A stretch of DNA of 64,000 bases from Variovorax sp. ZS18.2.2 (lineage in GTDB: Bacteria; Pseudomonadota; Gammaproteobacteria; Burkholderiales; Burkholderiaceae_C), in the NCBI RefSeq assembly GCF_024701975.1, contig NZ_JANLNM010000008.1, positions 124,001 to 188,000 of the forward strand, in the 5' to 3' direction. Numbering within the stretch: the stretch's first letter is position 1; each line of letters opens with the position of its first letter. The position numbers were made by a program, and so were the translations under genes. Under the pieces are notes generated by a model. It saw nothing but the letters and a program-made list of their open reading frames with translations, did not search any database and had not been told where the DNA came from. Shown one piece after another: positions 32,929-41,792 of the stretch.

Positions 32929-33716
32929 CCGACTTCGTGCAGGCCGGCGAGGTGCGCATCGCCTTCGAGCGCGAAGGCCAGGGCCCGGCCCTCGTGCTGA
33001 TGCACGGCGCGGAAGCAACGCGCGGCATGTTCGCTGCGCTGGTGCCGCACCTGTCGAAGCACTTCACCGTGATCGCGTACGACCAGCGCGATTGCGGCGA
33101 CACCGAAGGCCCCGAGCGCGCAGCCACGCTGGCGGACCTGGCCGGCGATGCGCACCAGTTCATCAAGGCGCTCGGGTTCAAGCGCGCGCATGTGTTCGGC
33201 TCGTCGTTCGGTGGCCGCGTCGCGCAGGCGCTGGCGCTGCTGCATCCGCGCGCGGTCGATCACCTGGTGCTCGCCAGCACCTGGCCGCTGCCGCGGCCCT
33301 ACGAAGAGCTGTGCCCGGAGGCGCGGCGCCTTGTCGAACTGCGCGAAGGGCTGCCCGGCACGGCCGACGAGCTGGCGACGTGGTTCTTCCCCGAGGCTTA
33401 TCTGCAGCAGCGGCCCGAACTGCGGCGCGTGTTCGCGAACGCGAGGCCGACATCTGCACGCTCGCGGCGGCGAACGGCCACCGTGGCAACCGCCTTGGAG
33501 AACGGCGTGGCAGACATCGTCGCGCCGACGCTGGTGCTCGCCGGCGAGCTCGACCGCGTGGTGCCGCCTGCGGTGACGCTGGCGATGGCCGGGCGCATCC
33601 ACGGCGCCGATGCGGTGCTGCTGCCGGCCATCGGGCATGTGGCGGCATTGCAGGCGCCGGAGGTGCTGGCACATCACCTCATCCGCTTCCTCAAGCCCGA
33701 AGGAGCCAAGGCATGA
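32925..33716 (+). CDS. Alpha/beta-fold hydrolase
   Basis: 263 residues from ATG 32925. Nucleophile elbow FGSSFGGRVAQ (S94), oxyanion-hole region LVLMHGAEATRG, acid in AGELDRVVPP and histidine in LPAIGHVAAL. The region of residues 150-190 (TWFFPEAYLQQRPELRRVFAN) is a lid or cap. In this context it could be a C-C hydrolase or a lactone/ester hydrolase acting on the ring-cleavage product. Both ends overlap neighbours by ATGA, so the operon is tightly coupled. Confidence 0.88.
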   Translation: MTDFVQAGEVRIAFEREGQGPALVLMHGAEATRGMFAALVPHLSKHFTVIAYDQRDCGDTEGPERAATLADLAGDAHQFIKALGFKRAHVFGSSFGGRVAQALALLHPRAVDHLVLASTWPLPRPYEELCPEARRLVELREGLPGTADELATWFFPEAYLQQRPELRRVFANARPTSARSRRRTATVATALENGVADIVAPTLVLAGELDRVVPPAVTLAMAGRIHGADAVLLPAIGHVAALQAPEVLAHHLIRFLKPEGAKA

Positions 33717-34531
33717 ACACCGCGCTTCTGCAAGCCGTTCCGAAGGCAAAGACCGAAGGCAGCGCCGACTACATCCGCATCGAGGGGCTCTCCAAGCACT
33801 TCGGCGCGGGCCGCGAGGGCGTGCTCGCGCTCAGCGGCATCGACTGCGCGATCCGCCAGGGCAGCTTCGTCACGATCGTCGGGCCCAGCGGCTGCGGCAA
33901 GAGCACGCTGCTGCGCATCCTGGCGGGCCTGCTCGACTACGAGGTGGGCCAGGTCGTGCTCGATGGTCAGCCGATCCACGGCACGCGGCGCGACATCGGC
34001 GTGGTGTTCCAAAGCTCGATCCTGCTGCCCTGGCGCACCATCCTCGAGAACGTGATGCTGCCGGCCGAAGTACTCGGACTGGACATGACGCAGGCGCGCG
34101 AGCGCGCCATGCAGCTGCTGCACATGGTGCGGCTCGACGGCTTCGAGAACAAGCTGCCGCGCCAGCTGAGCGGCGGCATGCAGCAGCGCGCCTCGATCGC
34201 GCGGGCGCTGCTGCACGACCCCAAGATCCTCCTGATGGACGAGCCCTTCGGCGCGCTCGATGCGATGACGCGCGAGCGCATGAACCTGGAGCTGCAGCGC
34301 ATCTGGATGGAAAGCGGCAAGACCGTGGTGCTGATCACGCACTCCATTCCCGAAGCGGTGTTCCTCGGCGACAAGGTGTTCGTGATGTCGCCGCGCCCCG
34401 GCACGCTGGAGCGCGTGCTGCCCATCGACCTGCCGCGGCCGCGCACGATGGAGGTGATGTCCGACCCGGTCTTCGCCTCGGCCACTGCGAGCATCCGCGA
34501 GCGCTTCTCGCATGCAGCCTCCTTCGACTGA
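33713..34531 (+). CDS. ABC transporter ATP-binding protein (SsuB/TauB/NrtD type)
   Basis: 272 residues from ATG 33713, overlapping the hydrolase stop. Walker A GPSGCGKST, Q-loop VVFQSSILLPWRTILENVMLP, signature LSGGMQQRASIARAL, Walker B ILLMDEPFGALD and switch His in VVLITHSIPEAVF. The EAVFLGDKVFVMSPRPG ending is typical of taurine/nitrate/sulfonate importers. Works with the permease and binding protein just downstream. Confidence 0.94.
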   Translation: MNTALLQAVPKAKTEGSADYIRIEGLSKHFGAGREGVLALSGIDCAIRQGSFVTIVGPSGCGKSTLLRILAGLLDYEVGQVVLDGQPIHGTRRDIGVVFQSSILLPWRTILENVMLPAEVLGLDMTQARERAMQLLHMVRLDGFENKLPRQLSGGMQQRASIARALLHDPKILLMDEPFGALDAMTRERMNLELQRIWMESGKTVVLITHSIPEAVFLGDKVFVMSPRPGTLERVLPIDLPRPRTMEVMSDPVFASATASIRERFSHAASFD

Positions 34532-34544
34532 GAGGAACCTCACC

Positions 34545-35441
34545 ATGAAGACCGCCATGCTTGCCGCGCCGCTGTCGGCGTCCGACGGAACCATTGCCCC
34601 GCCCACGGAGAAATCGGCCGATGCGCCACAAAGGAGACGCGCCAATCCGCTCGCCTCCACACGCGTGCAATCGATGCTGCTGCTGATCGCGCTGCTTGGT
34701 TCGTGGGAAGGCGCGGTGCGGTGGTTCAACGTGCCCAAACACCTGGTGCCGCCGTTCAGCGATGTCGCCGTGGCGCTCTGGCGAGGCCTGGCAACCGGGC
34801 CGATGGCCAAGGACGGCTTCTGGTACCACGGGGGCGTGACGCTCGCGGAGATCCTGCTCGGCTTCGGCATCGGCAGCGGGGTCGGCCTGGCCATCGGCAT
34901 CGTGGTCTCGCAGATGCCGCGGCTGGAGGCACTGCTGGAGCCTTACGTGGCCGCGCTGCAGAGCATGCCGAAGGTGGCGGTGGCGCCGATCATCGTGGTG
35001 TGGCTGGGCTTCGGCATCAGCTCCAAGGTGGTGATCATCTGCATGCTCACCTTCTTTCCGGTGCTGGTCACCAGCATCGCGGGCTTCAAGGCGGTGGACA
35101 CGGACCGCATCGACCTCTTGCGTTCGCTCTCGGCCACGCGCTGGCAGATCTTTCGCAAGGCGAAGTTTCCGAGCGCCCTGCCCTTCATCTTCGCGGGGCT
35201 GAACATGGCCGCCGCCTTCAGCGTGGTGGGCGCGGTGGTGGGCGAATTCGTCGGCGCGCAGGCGGGGCTCGGTGTGCTGATCCTGCAGATGGAGGCGCAG
35301 GCCGACAGCGGCGGCAGCTTCGCGGTGTGCATCGTGCTCTCGGTGATCGGCATTGCGCTCTCGGCGCTGCTGCGGCGCCTGCAGCGGCGGGCGCTGCACT
35401 GGATGCCCGCCGATACGTCCCAGCGCACGGTGAGTGTCTGA
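34545..35441 (+). CDS. ABC transporter permease (SsuC/NrtB type)
   Basis: 298 residues from ATG 34545 (the frame is open 11 codons earlier, but GAGAGGAACC sits before this ATG). About six TM segments; the EAA loop reads ALQSMPKVAVAPIIVVWLGFGISSKVVII further along with DRIDLLRSLSATRWQIFRKAKFPSALPFIFAGLN. BPD_transp_1 fold. It forms the membrane channel for the neighbouring ATPase and binding protein. Confidence 0.93.
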   Translation: MKTAMLAAPLSASDGTIAPPTEKSADAPQRRRANPLASTRVQSMLLLIALLGSWEGAVRWFNVPKHLVPPFSDVAVALWRGLATGPMAKDGFWYHGGVTLAEILLGFGIGSGVGLAIGIVVSQMPRLEALLEPYVAALQSMPKVAVAPIIVVWLGFGISSKVVIICMLTFFPVLVTSIAGFKAVDTDRIDLLRSLSATRWQIFRKAKFPSALPFIFAGLNMAAAFSVVGAVVGEFVGAQAGLGVLILQMEAQADSGGSFAVCIVLSVIGIALSALLRRLQRRALHWMPADTSQRTVSV

Positions 35442-35502
35442 ACCTTGTCCGCCCGCGTGCGGCGGGCGTTTTCAGCCGCGCATCCCAATCGAGGAGTGAG
35501 CC

Positions 35503-36600
35503 ATGTTGAGACGACGTGATTTCGGCCTGGGCATCGGTGCCCTGGGCCTGACAGTTGGACTGCCGGCCCTGGCGCAGAAGCTGCGCATCATGAAAGTGGC
35601 GAACACCGCGGCGGTGAACGATCCGCAGCAGTGCTTCACCACCGCGGGCCAGCACCCGAAGCTGAACTTCTACAAGCCGGGCGGCGTGGACATCGAGTAC
35701 GTCAACATGTCCAGCATGACGCAGGCGATGCAGAGCCTGCGCGCGGGCCACGTGGACTTCGGCCCCGCGATACCGGGCATCCTCTTGCCCGCGATGGCCA
35801 AGGACCCGACGCTGGACCTGGTGAGCGTCTACAAGTGGCTGCCGCGCAATGCCAACGTGATCGTGGTGAAGCCCGCGAGCGGCATCAGGTCACCAGCGGA
35901 CCTGGCGGGCAAGCGCATCGGCGTGCGCAGCCTGGGGGATACGGGCATTACCGTCACCAAGACCATGCTCGCCGAGCTGGGCCTGAAAGACGACAAGTGC
36001 GAGTACATCGCCATCGGCGACGGCGCGCCGGCAGGTGCGGCGATCGACAACGACCGCGTCGATGCGATGGTGGCCTTCGACACGGCCGCGGCCCGCATCG
36101 AGCTGGTGGGCACCAGGCTGCGCTACGTGCCGCTCACGCCGAAATTCGCGCAACTGGGGGGCGGCTGGATCTGCGTGCCGCGCAAGCTGCTGAAGGAGGA
36201 TCGCGCGGCGCTGGTGGCCCTGTTCCGCGGCATCGCCAAGTCGACGATCTTCTCGCACCACAACCTGGACGCCGGCATCGACCTGCACTGGGCCGTGTAC
36301 CCCGAGAGCCGGCCCAAGGGCCGCACCGAAGACGAGGCGCGCAAGGAGCTGGCCTTCATCTTGAAGGACCGCAAGAACAGCTGGATGCCCCGCCCCGACG
36401 ACCCCGACCAGCGCATGGGCGCCTCGTCGCTCGCCGAGTGGACGGCCAACATCGCGATGGCCGCCGACAGCAGCAAGAACCCGAAGCTGGCGGAAGAGCT
36501 GGGCGATGCGAACCGCCTGTTCACCAACGAACTGATCGACGAGATCAACGCGTTCGACAAGCAGGCGGTGGTGGAGATGGCGAAGGCCTTCAAGGCGTAG
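35503..36600 (+). CDS. ABC transporter substrate-binding protein (NMT1/SsuA-like)
   Basis: 365 residues. Tat-like start MLRRRDFGLGIGALGLTVGLPALA, an RR pair before a hydrophobic stretch, so it may export folded. Body like NMT1/THI5 and nitrate/sulfonate binders: VDIEYVNMSSMTQAMQSLRAGHVDFGPAIPG, GIRSPADLAGKRIGVRSLGDTG, VDAMVAFDTAAARIELVG. Last gene of the monooxygenase operon; the operon's enzymes suggest an aromatic ligand, but that is inference. Confidence 0.9.
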   Translation: MLRRRDFGLGIGALGLTVGLPALAQKLRIMKVANTAAVNDPQQCFTTAGQHPKLNFYKPGGVDIEYVNMSSMTQAMQSLRAGHVDFGPAIPGILLPAMAKDPTLDLVSVYKWLPRNANVIVVKPASGIRSPADLAGKRIGVRSLGDTGITVTKTMLAELGLKDDKCEYIAIGDGAPAGAAIDNDRVDAMVAFDTAAARIELVGTRLRYVPLTPKFAQLGGGWICVPRKLLKEDRAALVALFRGIAKSTIFSHHNLDAGIDLHWAVYPESRPKGRTEDEARKELAFILKDRKNSWMPRPDDPDQRMGASSLAEWTANIAMAADSSKNPKLAEELGDANRLFTNELIDEINAFDKQAVVEMAKAFKA

Positions 36601-36633
36601 AACAACGCCCGGGCGAAGGGCCGGCGCAGCCCG

Positions 36634-37641
36634 TCAGGCTTCCGAGTGGATGCCCTTCATGATGATCACGCCGCCCAGCCGCGCGGTGTCCGCGCGCATG
36701 CGTCGCGCCAGCGCCTCGGGCGTTCCGGGCTGCGCCTGCCAGCCGGTTTTCAGCAGCGCCTGGGCCACGTCGGGCATGCTGGTCACTTCGACCAGCGCCG
36801 CGTTGAGCTTGATGACGGCGTTCTTGTTCATGCTCGCGGGCGCGGCCAATGCGGTCCAGATTTCGAGGTCGGCGCCGCGCACATCCGCATCGCGGATCGT
36901 GGGCAGCTCGCTCGCCAGCGGGCTGCGCTCGGGCGAGGTCACGCCGATCGCCTTGAGCTTGCCCGAGGCCAGGTGCGGCAGGGCCAGGCCCGGCGGCAGC
37001 AAGGCCAACTGGATTTCGCCCGCCAGCAGCCCGGCGATCACCTGCGGGTTGCCGGTGTAGGGCTTGTGCTGCGCGGTGATGGCGGCGCGGCTCTTGAGGA
37101 GTTCCATGCCCAGGTGCCCCACGGTGCCCACGCCGGGCGTGCCGTACTTGCCTCCGGTGCCCAGGTTGCGCGCCCACAGCAAGAGGTCGGCCGGCGTCTT
37201 GCCAGGGGCGTTGCCCGACACCGCGAGCACCAGCGGCGCGGTGCCGACCATGCCGACGGGCGCGAAGTCTTTCTCGGGGTCGAACGGGATCGCGGGGTTG
37301 AGCAGCTTGGCGATGGTGAGGTTGCCGTTGATCAGCGCGCCGATGGTGTGGTCGTCGGTCGCCTTGGCCACCTGGTCGGCCACGAGGTTGCCGCTGGAGC
37401 CGGGCTTGTTCTCGACCGTGACCGGCTGGCGCAGGATCCTGGCGAGCGGCTCGGCGATGGCGCGGGCCGCGAGGTCGGGCGAGGCGCCGGCGGGAAAGCC
37501 CACGAGGATGCGCACGGGCTTGGTCGGCCACGCCGCTTCGCCGGCCGCCGGCTTCTGCTGGGACCACGCGCCGGGCGCGAACAACGAGGTGGCAACGGCC
37601 GCGGCGCCGCCTTCGAGCAAGCGGCGTTTGGTGATCATCAA
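36634..37641 (-). CDS. Bug/TctC-family periplasmic binding protein
   Basis: 335 residues. Signal peptide ends near GAWSQ. Motifs: WPTKPVRILVGFPAGASPDLAARAIAEPL, VENKPGSSGNLVADQVAKA, QHKPYTGNPQVIAGLLAGEIQ and LPTIRDADVRG in place of the usual PTVAESG. It is not adjacent to a TctAB transporter. Convergent with the preceding operon, so independently expressed. Ligand unknown. Confidence 0.9.
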   Translation of the reverse strand: MMITKRRLLEGGAAAVATSLFAPGAWSQQKPAAGEAAWPTKPVRILVGFPAGASPDLAARAIAEPLARILRQPVTVENKPGSSGNLVADQVAKATDDHTIGALINGNLTIAKLLNPAIPFDPEKDFAPVGMVGTAPLVLAVSGNAPGKTPADLLLWARNLGTGGKYGTPGVGTVGHLGMELLKSRAAITAQHKPYTGNPQVIAGLLAGEIQLALLPPGLALPHLASGKLKAIGVTSPERSPLASELPTIRDADVRGADLEIWTALAAPASMNKNAVIKLNAALVEVTSMPDVAQALLKTGWQAQPGTPEALARRMRADTARLGGVIIMKGIHSEA

Positions 37642-37817
37642 GGGAGACTCCAGAGCGGTGAAAGAAGTGATGAAATGTCACCACATTGTTTCAAACGTTA
37701 CCGGATCATGCTGCGCTGCGCAAGTCCGAAGGAGGTTCACGCCGGGCCATTAGCATGCGTGCGATCGCGCGCCGCACTTGGCGCCGCCGCGCAGCCACCA
37801 GAGGGAATTCAGCACCG

Positions 37818-38318
37818 ATGATCGAGTTTTTTCATACCAAGCAACGCCTTCGTTTTCTGTTGTTCGTGGGCGCCATTGCGACGCCGATCCTGCTCATCGC
37901 GGCCTGGGTCGTGAGCAGCATGGAATCATCGGCCGCCGCCAAGGGCGAGCCCAACGACAAGGGCGGGCTGCACTACCGCATCCAGGAAAAAAGCGGCGCC
38001 AAGGAACTGCCGCCCGCGTTGGCCGCGCTGGTCGCAGTACCGCCGAACACTGCGATGACCGACGTGAGCGTCGACACCGACGGCGCGGGCCGCGTGACGA
38101 GCGCGGCGATCAAGGCCTTCAGCACCGCCGACTTCAAGACGGTCGCGGCCTTCCACAAGCCCACGCTCGCACCGGTGACCACCGACAGCGCCGCATCGCT
38201 CGAGGGCGTGCGCGACGGCTACGAGATCCGCATCTCGCACGAGACGAAGTTCTTCGACAACGACCCCTACAAGGACCGCACGAAGATCGAGTACACGATC
38301 AATCCCGTGAAGAAGTAG
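37818..38318 (+). CDS. Membrane-anchored hypothetical protein, 166 aa
   Basis: 166 residues from ATG 37818 (GAGGGAATTC upstream). One TM segment (LRFLLFVGAIATPILLIAAWVVSS) and a periplasmic domain of alternating strands (GLHYRIQEKSGAKELPPALAALV, TDVSVDTDGAGRVTSAAIKAF, GYEIRISHETKFFDNDPYKDRTKIEYTI). Family not recognised. The last 20 bp overlap the 3' end of livM. Confidence 0.65.
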   Translation: MIEFFHTKQRLRFLLFVGAIATPILLIAAWVVSSMESSAAAKGEPNDKGGLHYRIQEKSGAKELPPALAALVAVPPNTAMTDVSVDTDGAGRVTSAAIKAFSTADFKTVAAFHKPTLAPVTTDSAASLEGVRDGYEIRISHETKFFDNDPYKDRTKIEYTINPVKK

Positions 38319-39333
38319 CTGCCGCCGGCGCGCGCAGCAGCCTGCGCTGCGTCGGAAAAAGCGACCAGCCCCAGCGCTGCTGGGCGTAGCCCCACAGCCC
38401 CTGCTTGAAGAACAGCGTGACGAGGATCGCGAGCAGTCCGAGCCCGAGCAGATACCAGGTGCCGTAGTCGCTCAGGAACTTGTTGAGCGCCCAGAAAATG
38501 AGCGCCCCCACCAGCGGCCCTTCGATGCGCCCGATGCCGCCGATGACCACCATGAAGATGGCGAAGGCCGTCCAGTTGACGCTGAAGGCCGCATCGGGGC
38601 TGATGCGCAGGTTGCCCACGAAGTAGAGCGCACCCGCGAGCCCCGCTCCGAAGGCCGCGACCACGTACACCGCGAGCTTCATGCGTGCCACCGGAATGCC
38701 CTGCGACTCGGCCGCCACTTCGTTGTCGCGAATCGCCAGCAGCGCGAGACCGCGTTTGCTGCGCAGGAACAGGTACACGAGCGCGACGGCCGCGACCACG
38801 CAGGCCAGCGCCATCCAGTAGGTGGTGCGTTCGCGCGTGGCCTTCTCGATGCCGCGCAACGCGGTGAGCGTGGTGCCCGAGCCGCCGCCGACTGCCGACA
38901 CATTGGCAAAGCTCAGGCGGAACACTTCGGCGATGACCCAGGTGCCGATGGCGAAGTAGCCGCCCGACAAACGGAACGCGACGAAGGACACGGGCACCGC
39001 GATGAGCCCCGCAGCCAGCGCGCCCAGCGGAATCGCCACGAACGGGTTGAGGCCCGCGAAGTTGCCGAGCATCAGCATCACGTAGCCGCCGAAGCCGAAG
39101 AAGGCCTGCTGCCCGATGCTCACCATGCCGCCGTAGCCCGCGAGCAGGTTCCACATCATCGCGAAGATGAAGTAGCAGGCGATCTCGACGAACTCGCGCA
39201 TCCAGCTCGACTCGCCCCAGAACGGCAGGCTCGCGGCGATGAGCACGAGGGCGATGCCGACGATGAGCGCGGTGCGGCTCGCGGCGGTGGCGCGCTCCAC
39301 GGCGATGAGTTTGTCTGGGGGCATGGTCGTCAT
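38299..39333 (-). CDS. livM: Branched-chain-type ABC transporter permease (LivM-like)
   Basis: 344 residues from ATG 39333, which overlaps the livH stop as ATGA. About eight to ten TM segments; hallmarks NLLAGYGGMVSIGQQAFFGFGGY, RSKRGLALLAIRDNEVAAESQGIPVARMKLAVYV, GGIGRIEGPLVGALIF. With livH, livF, livG and the binding protein it forms a complete importer. Its neighbours encode hydroquinone catabolism, so aromatic rather than amino-acid uptake is likely; Liv-like importers for benzoate and hydroxybenzoates are known. Confidence 0.93.
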   Translation of the reverse strand: MTTMPPDKLIAVERATAASRTALIVGIALVLIAASLPFWGESSWMREFVEIACYFIFAMMWNLLAGYGGMVSIGQQAFFGFGGYVMLMLGNFAGLNPFVAIPLGALAAGLIAVPVSFVAFRLSGGYFAIGTWVIAEVFRLSFANVSAVGGGSGTTLTALRGIEKATRERTTYWMALACVVAAVALVYLFLRSKRGLALLAIRDNEVAAESQGIPVARMKLAVYVVAAFGAGLAGALYFVGNLRISPDAAFSVNWTAFAIFMVVIGGIGRIEGPLVGALIFWALNKFLSDYGTWYLLGLGLLAILVTLFFKQGLWGYAQQRWGWSLFPTQRRLLRAPAAATSSRD

Positions 39334-40193
39334 CCGCGTGTCTTTGGAAAGAGCCCCTGCGGCCGCAGCACCAGCACGACCAGGAACACGATGTGCCCGA
39401 ACCAGATGCCCCATCCCGGATCGAGCCGAAAGCCGATCTGCTGCGTGATGCCCAGGATCATCGCGCCGGCCAGCGTGCCCCAGAACGAGCCCATGCCGCC
39501 GATGATCACAGCCTCGAAGGCGAAGAGGAGCAGCAGCGGGCCGTCCGAGGGTGACACCGTCGTGCGCATGCCCTGCAGCGCACCCGCGATGGCGATCAGC
39601 ACGAAGGCGATGGCGGTCGCGAAGGCGTAGACCTTCTTCGCATCGAGCCCCATGAGCTCGGCGATCTCGCGGTCGTCGGACACCGCCCGGAACGACCGGC
39701 CCAGCGCCGTGCGCGCGAAGAGCCATTGCAGCGCGCCGGTCGCGACGACCGCGATGGACAGCACGATCAGCGGCAGCGCGCCGAGCGAGAGCGAGTCTCC
39801 GAGCGCCAGGCCTTGCGTGTTGAGCCCGTTCGTCTCGATGGCGCGCGGGTCGGCCGAGAACAGCTCGAGCAGCAGGTTCTGGATGACGATCGACAGGCCG
39901 AAGGTGACGACGAGCGAAGGCAGCGGGTCCTTGCCCAGCGTGCCGTTGAGCACGTAGCGCTGCAGCGCATAGCCGAACGCGAAGGCGATGGGCAGCACCG
40001 CGAGTGCGACGAGCCATGGCACCGCATCACCCGTCAGAGACAAGCCCGCGATGACGGCGAACGCACCGAGGATGATGAAGTCGCCCTGCGCCGTGTTCGT
40101 GAGCCGCATGACGCCGAACATCAGCGACTGGCCGAGCGCGAACAGCGTGTAGAGGCCGCCGAGCAGCACGCCCTGAACGAGGGTTTCAAGCAT
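39330..40193 (-). CDS. livH: Branched-chain-type ABC transporter permease (LivH-like)
   Basis: 287 residues, about eight TM segments. Marks: VQGVLLGGLYTLFALGQSLMFGVMRLTNTAQGDFIILGAF at the N-terminus and GRSFRAVSDDREIAELMGLDAKKVYAFATAIAFVLIAIAG with GMGSFWGTLAGAMILG. Its start overlaps the end of livF by 8 bp. Confidence 0.93.
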   Translation of the reverse strand: MLETLVQGVLLGGLYTLFALGQSLMFGVMRLTNTAQGDFIILGAFAVIAGLSLTGDAVPWLVALAVLPIAFAFGYALQRYVLNGTLGKDPLPSLVVTFGLSIVIQNLLLELFSADPRAIETNGLNTQGLALGDSLSLGALPLIVLSIAVVATGALQWLFARTALGRSFRAVSDDREIAELMGLDAKKVYAFATAIAFVLIAIAGALQGMRTTVSPSDGPLLLLFAFEAVIIGGMGSFWGTLAGAMILGITQQIGFRLDPGWGIWFGHIVFLVVLVLRPQGLFPKTRG

Positions 40194-40911
40194 GGGCCGC
40201 CTCCATGCCGAAGTAGGCCTGCGAGATCTGCTCGCGCGTGAGGTCGGCGGACCGGCCTTCGAGCGACACGCGGCCCTCCTGGAAGCAGTAGATGCGCTGC
40301 GACACCTGGCGCGCCATCGTCACGTCCTGCTCGACGATGACCACCGTCATGCCCTCGCCGGTGATGGTGGGCATGGCCGCGTAGATCTCGCGGATGACGA
40401 TGGGCGCGAGGCCGAGCGAAAGCTCGTCGCACAGCAGCACCTCGGGGTTGCTCATGAGCGCACGGCCGAGCGCGACCATCTGCTGCTGGCCGCCCGAGAG
40501 CGAGGTGCCGGGCTGGTGGCGCTTCTCGGCGAGGATGGGGAACAGGGTGTAGAGGCGCTGCAGGTTCCAGGGGCCCTTGCGGTTGGCGGTGGCGCCCATG
40601 AGCAGGTTCTCTTCGACACTGAGGCTGGGGAAGAGACGGCGGCCTTCGGGGACCATGGCGAGGCCGCGGCGGACGATCTCGCCGGGTGGGAGGCTGCCGA
40701 TGGGCTCGCCCTTGAAGTGGATCGCTTCACGAGGTGCGCGTACGAGGCCGGTGAGGCTCTTGAGGAAGGTGGATTTGCCCGCGCCGTTGGCGCCGATGAT
40801 GGCGACGAGTTCGCCGGCGGCGAGCGCGAAGTCGATGCCGAAGAGCGCTTGTGCGTCGCCGTAAAAGGCCTTCAGGGCGTGGGTGGTGAGCAGCGGCGAA
40901 TTCATCTCCAC
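40186..40911 (-). CDS. livF: Branched-chain-type ABC transporter ATP-binding protein (LivF-like)
   Basis: 241 residues. Walker A GANGAGKST, signature SGGQQQMVALGRALM, Walker B LLCDELSLGLAP, H-loop replaced by VVIVEQDVTMA as usual in LivF. N-terminus MEMNSPLLTTHALKAFYGDAQALFGIDF. Overlaps livH by 8 bp. Separated from livG by a double-hairpin REP-like element. Confidence 0.93.
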   Translation of the reverse strand: MEMNSPLLTTHALKAFYGDAQALFGIDFALAAGELVAIIGANGAGKSTFLKSLTGLVRAPREAIHFKGEPIGSLPPGEIVRRGLAMVPEGRRLFPSLSVEENLLMGATANRKGPWNLQRLYTLFPILAEKRHQPGTSLSGGQQQMVALGRALMSNPEVLLCDELSLGLAPIVIREIYAAMPTITGEGMTVVIVEQDVTMARQVSQRIYCFQEGRVSLEGRSADLTREQISQAYFGMEAAHA

Positions 40912-40930
40912 GGCCCTTCCCCTCTTGCCC

Positions 40931-41042
40931 CCTCTCCCCTTGGGGAGAGGGTTGGGGTGAGGGCTGGCGGCGGTGGCAAGGCACGCGATGATTCGAACGC
41001 CGCCGCCCTCACCCTAGCCCTCTCCCGCAAGCGGGAGAGGGG
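40931..41042. repeat. REP/MITE-like double hairpin element (livG-livF gap)
   Basis: Two perfect hairpins, CCTCTCCCC-TT-GGGGAGAGG (40931-40950) and CCCTCTCCCGC-AA-GCGGGAGAGGG (41019-41042), flank about 68 bp; their inner edges are also inverted (GGTTGGGGTGAGGGC versus GCCCTCACCCTAGCC). The architecture is the same as the element at 44589-44684. Confidence 0.8.
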
Positions 41043-41068
41043 ACAAATCCGAAGACGAGACGGCACGC

Positions 41069-41788
41069 TCATGCTTCCATCCCCATGTACACGCGCCGCA
41101 CCTCGGGGTCATTTATCACCGCACGCGGCTCGCCCTCCGCCAGCTTCTGCCCGAAGTTGATGACGAACAGCCGGTCCGCGAGCGACAGCAGCGCATGCAC
41201 CACATGCTCGATCCAGATCATCGTCACGCCGCGCGCCTTGATGCGCTTGAGCTCGTCGACCAGCACCGCGGCCTCGGGCTCGGTGAGCCCACCCGCAATT
41301 TCGTCGAGCAGCAGCAACTGCGGCTTCGTCGCCAACGCACGCGCGAGTTCGAGGCGCTTGCGGTCCAGCAGCGTGAGCCCGCCTGCGGGCTTGTTCGCAT
41401 GCGGCATCAGTCCCGTCTGCTCCAGCACTTCATGCGCCGTGCGCCACGCCTCCCGCTCGGTCTGCTGCCCGCCGAAACAGGCGGCCGTCACGAGGTTCTC
41501 GAACACGCTCATGTTCCCGAACGGCTGCGGCACCTGGTAGCTGCGGCCGATGCCCGCATGGCAGCGCTGGTGCGGCTTGAGCCGCGTCACATCGCGGCCC
41601 GCGTATTCGACGCGCCCCGCATCAACGCGCACGTCGCCCGAGATCAGATTGAACAGCGTGGTCTTGCCCGCGCCGTTCGGCCCGAGGATGCCCAGCGTCT
41701 CGCCCTCGGTCACCGCGAGCGAAATGCCGTCGGTGACCTTGAGCGCGCCATACGCCTTGCTCACGGCATGCAGTGCCAGCAGCGCCAT
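41069..41788 (-). CDS. livG: Branched-chain-type ABC transporter ATP-binding protein (LivG-like)
   Basis: 239 residues. Walker A GPNGAGKTTLFNLISG, LivG-type KPHQRCHAGIGRSYQVPQPFGNMSVFENLV, signature region LTLLDRKRLELARALATKPQ, Walker B LLLLDEIAGGL and IEHVVHALLSLADRL. It starts 4 bp after the binding-protein stop. Nucleotide-binding partner of LivF for the LivHM permease. Confidence 0.93.
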   Translation of the reverse strand: MALLALHAVSKAYGALKVTDGISLAVTEGETLGILGPNGAGKTTLFNLISGDVRVDAGRVEYAGRDVTRLKPHQRCHAGIGRSYQVPQPFGNMSVFENLVTAACFGGQQTEREAWRTAHEVLEQTGLMPHANKPAGGLTLLDRKRLELARALATKPQLLLLDEIAGGLTEPEAAVLVDELKRIKARGVTMIWIEHVVHALLSLADRLFVINFGQKLAEGEPRAVINDPEVRRVYMGMEA

Positions 41789-41792
41789 GGCG

